A stretch of 64,000 nucleotides of DNA, from assembly GCF_003718715.1 (NCBI RefSeq), contig NZ_CP033465.1, forward strand, positions 806,001 through 870,000, in the 5' to 3' direction. The notes beneath the pieces are model-generated. The model saw nothing but the letters and a program-made list of their open reading frames with translations. It did not search any database and was not told where the DNA came from. The position numbers and the translations under genes are program-made. Shown piece after piece: positions 63,369 through 64,000 of the stretch; positions within the stretch are counted from its first letter, which is position 1; every line of letters begins with the position of its first letter. The DNA is from Clostridium sp. JN-1 (GTDB lineage Bacteria; Bacillota; Clostridia; Clostridiales; Clostridiaceae).

Positions 63369-64000
63369 ATGAGAAAAGAATACTTAGTAGGAAGTTTGTT
63401 CGCAGGAGTTGGGGGTATTTGTTTAGGCATTAAAAGTGCACACTTTAAAGACTCTGGATATAAACTTGCATGGGCAAATGAAATAGATGAGTATGCAGCA
63501 GAAACATACAGAACTAATTTTGATCATGGATTAATAGTTGGAGATATAGAAAAGATTATAGATCCTAGTATTCTTGATAAAGAAAAAGAGAGCTGTGAAA
63601 AACTCATGAAAGAAGCCGTAGACAGTGACAAAAGATTTGAATATGAAAAGTTGATAAAAGAATGTGAAACTGCAAAGCCTTTATATGAGGAGAAGAAAAA
63701 GCAGATATTAAGTCATAGAATAGATATCTTAAACGGCGGTTTTCCATGTCAGGCTTTTAGTATAGCGGGAGAAAGAAAAGGCTTTGAAGACCACAGGGGA
63801 AACTTATTTTGGAGTATAGTTAATTTAGTAAATATGCTTGAACCTATACATGGAAAACCAAGAATTTTATTTTTAGAAAATGTAAGAAATTTGATGTCTC
63901 ATGACGGCGGAAGGACGTATAGTGTTATAAAAGGAGAGCTCGAAAAAGCAGGATACATAATTAAAGAAAAAGTTTTAAATACGATGGATTTTTCAGATTT
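63369..64000 (+). CDS. DNA (cytosine-5)-methyltransferase (5' part, runs off window)
   Basis: The open frame from ATG 63369 to the window end encodes the first 210 or so residues. Motif I is GSLFAGVGGICLGI, motif II acidic WANEIDEYAA, motif IV with catalytic cysteine GGFPCQAFSIAGERKG, and motif VI ILFLENVRN. A roughly 45-residue charged insertion separates motif III from IV. GGAGGAG lies about 12-18 bases upstream of the ATG. Target recognition domain not present in the window. Probably part of a restriction-modification or solitary methylation system. Confidence 0.95.
   Translation, partial: MRKEYLVGSLFAGVGGICLGIKSAHFKDSGYKLAWANEIDEYAAETYRTNFDHGLIVGDIEKIIDPSILDKEKESCEKLMKEAVDSDKRFEYEKLIKECETAKPLYEEKKKQILSHRIDILNGGFPCQAFSIAGERKGFEDHRGNLFWSIVNLVNMLEPIHGKPRILFLENVRNLMSHDGGRTYSVIKGELEKAGYIIKEKVLNTMDFSD

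Overview
The window reads as a chromosomal stretch of a low-GC, anaerobic, spore-forming Firmicute, most likely a cluster I Clostridium. The basis is the strong A/T bias with AGGAGG-type ribosome sites, an [FeFe]-hydrogenase maturase (HydE), a 2Fe-superoxide reductase (desulfoferrodoxin), a CotF-type spore coat protein, T-box and lysine riboswitch leaders, and an archaeal-type ProRS. I cannot name the species from sequence alone. I see no rRNA, tRNA, CRISPR array or intact transposase.

Layout. 1-2.6 kb: tail of a lantibiotic-immunity type ABC permease, its two-component system, and a decayed serine hydrolase. 3-7.7 kb: amino acid permease, LysE-type exporter, HAAS-like membrane protein, ACT and UPF0210 proteins. 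7.7-15.2 kb: T-box/proS, an FtsH paralogue, a HelD-like helicase, hydE and a 54-aa zinc-ribbon protein. 15.3-22.7 kb: an ascorbate (ula-type) PTS operon without a ulaD gene but with an unrecognised beta-propeller-like protein, followed by a DeoR regulator. 22.9-25.9 kb: lysine riboswitch, lysC and lysA. 25.9-34.7 kb (minus strand): a PRD regulator, D-lyxose isomerase-like cupin, DUF4432, class II aldolase, fructose-family PTS IIA, IIB and IIC, and xylulokinase, read as a pentose operon. 34.9-43.6 kb: a 2884-residue cyclic beta-1,2-glucan synthase-like protein. 43.6-50.8 kb: desulfoferrodoxin, T-box/trpS, two lipoproteins, a HAD phosphatase, prfC, and a PAP2 protein. 50.8-57 kb: ECF S component, a second zinc-ribbon protein, an AlbA_2 protein, a P-loop protein, tyrS, and the tsaE-tsaB-rimI operon. 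57-64 kb: a TroA-like lipoprotein, DUF1540, cupin and CotF proteins, dsdA, a MIG-like mismatch glycosylase, a frameshifted gene, and the start of a cytosine-C5 methyltransferase running off the window.

Structure beyond the genes. A palindromic element about 200-240 bp long, with GGACAGA-type ends, occurs four times (one truncated). All copies have the same orientation and lie at or just after the stop codon of a plus-strand gene; one copy supplies the last 24 codons of the DeoR gene. The two 54-aa zinc-ribbon paralogues each have a long leader in which an upstream segment is complementary to their own ribosome-binding site (14 bp with two G-U pairs; 11 bp perfect), which suggests a shared RNA switch. 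A 126-bp inverted repeat precedes desulfoferrodoxin. The glycosylase next to the m5C methyltransferase has Tyr at the position where Nth-type enzymes have the catalytic Lys, as in thymine-DNA glycosylase MIG.

The most useful leads are the paired anti-Shine-Dalgarno leaders, the 3'-end repeat family, the glycosylase/methyltransferase pair, and the two sugar operons whose gene content does not match the textbook pathway.
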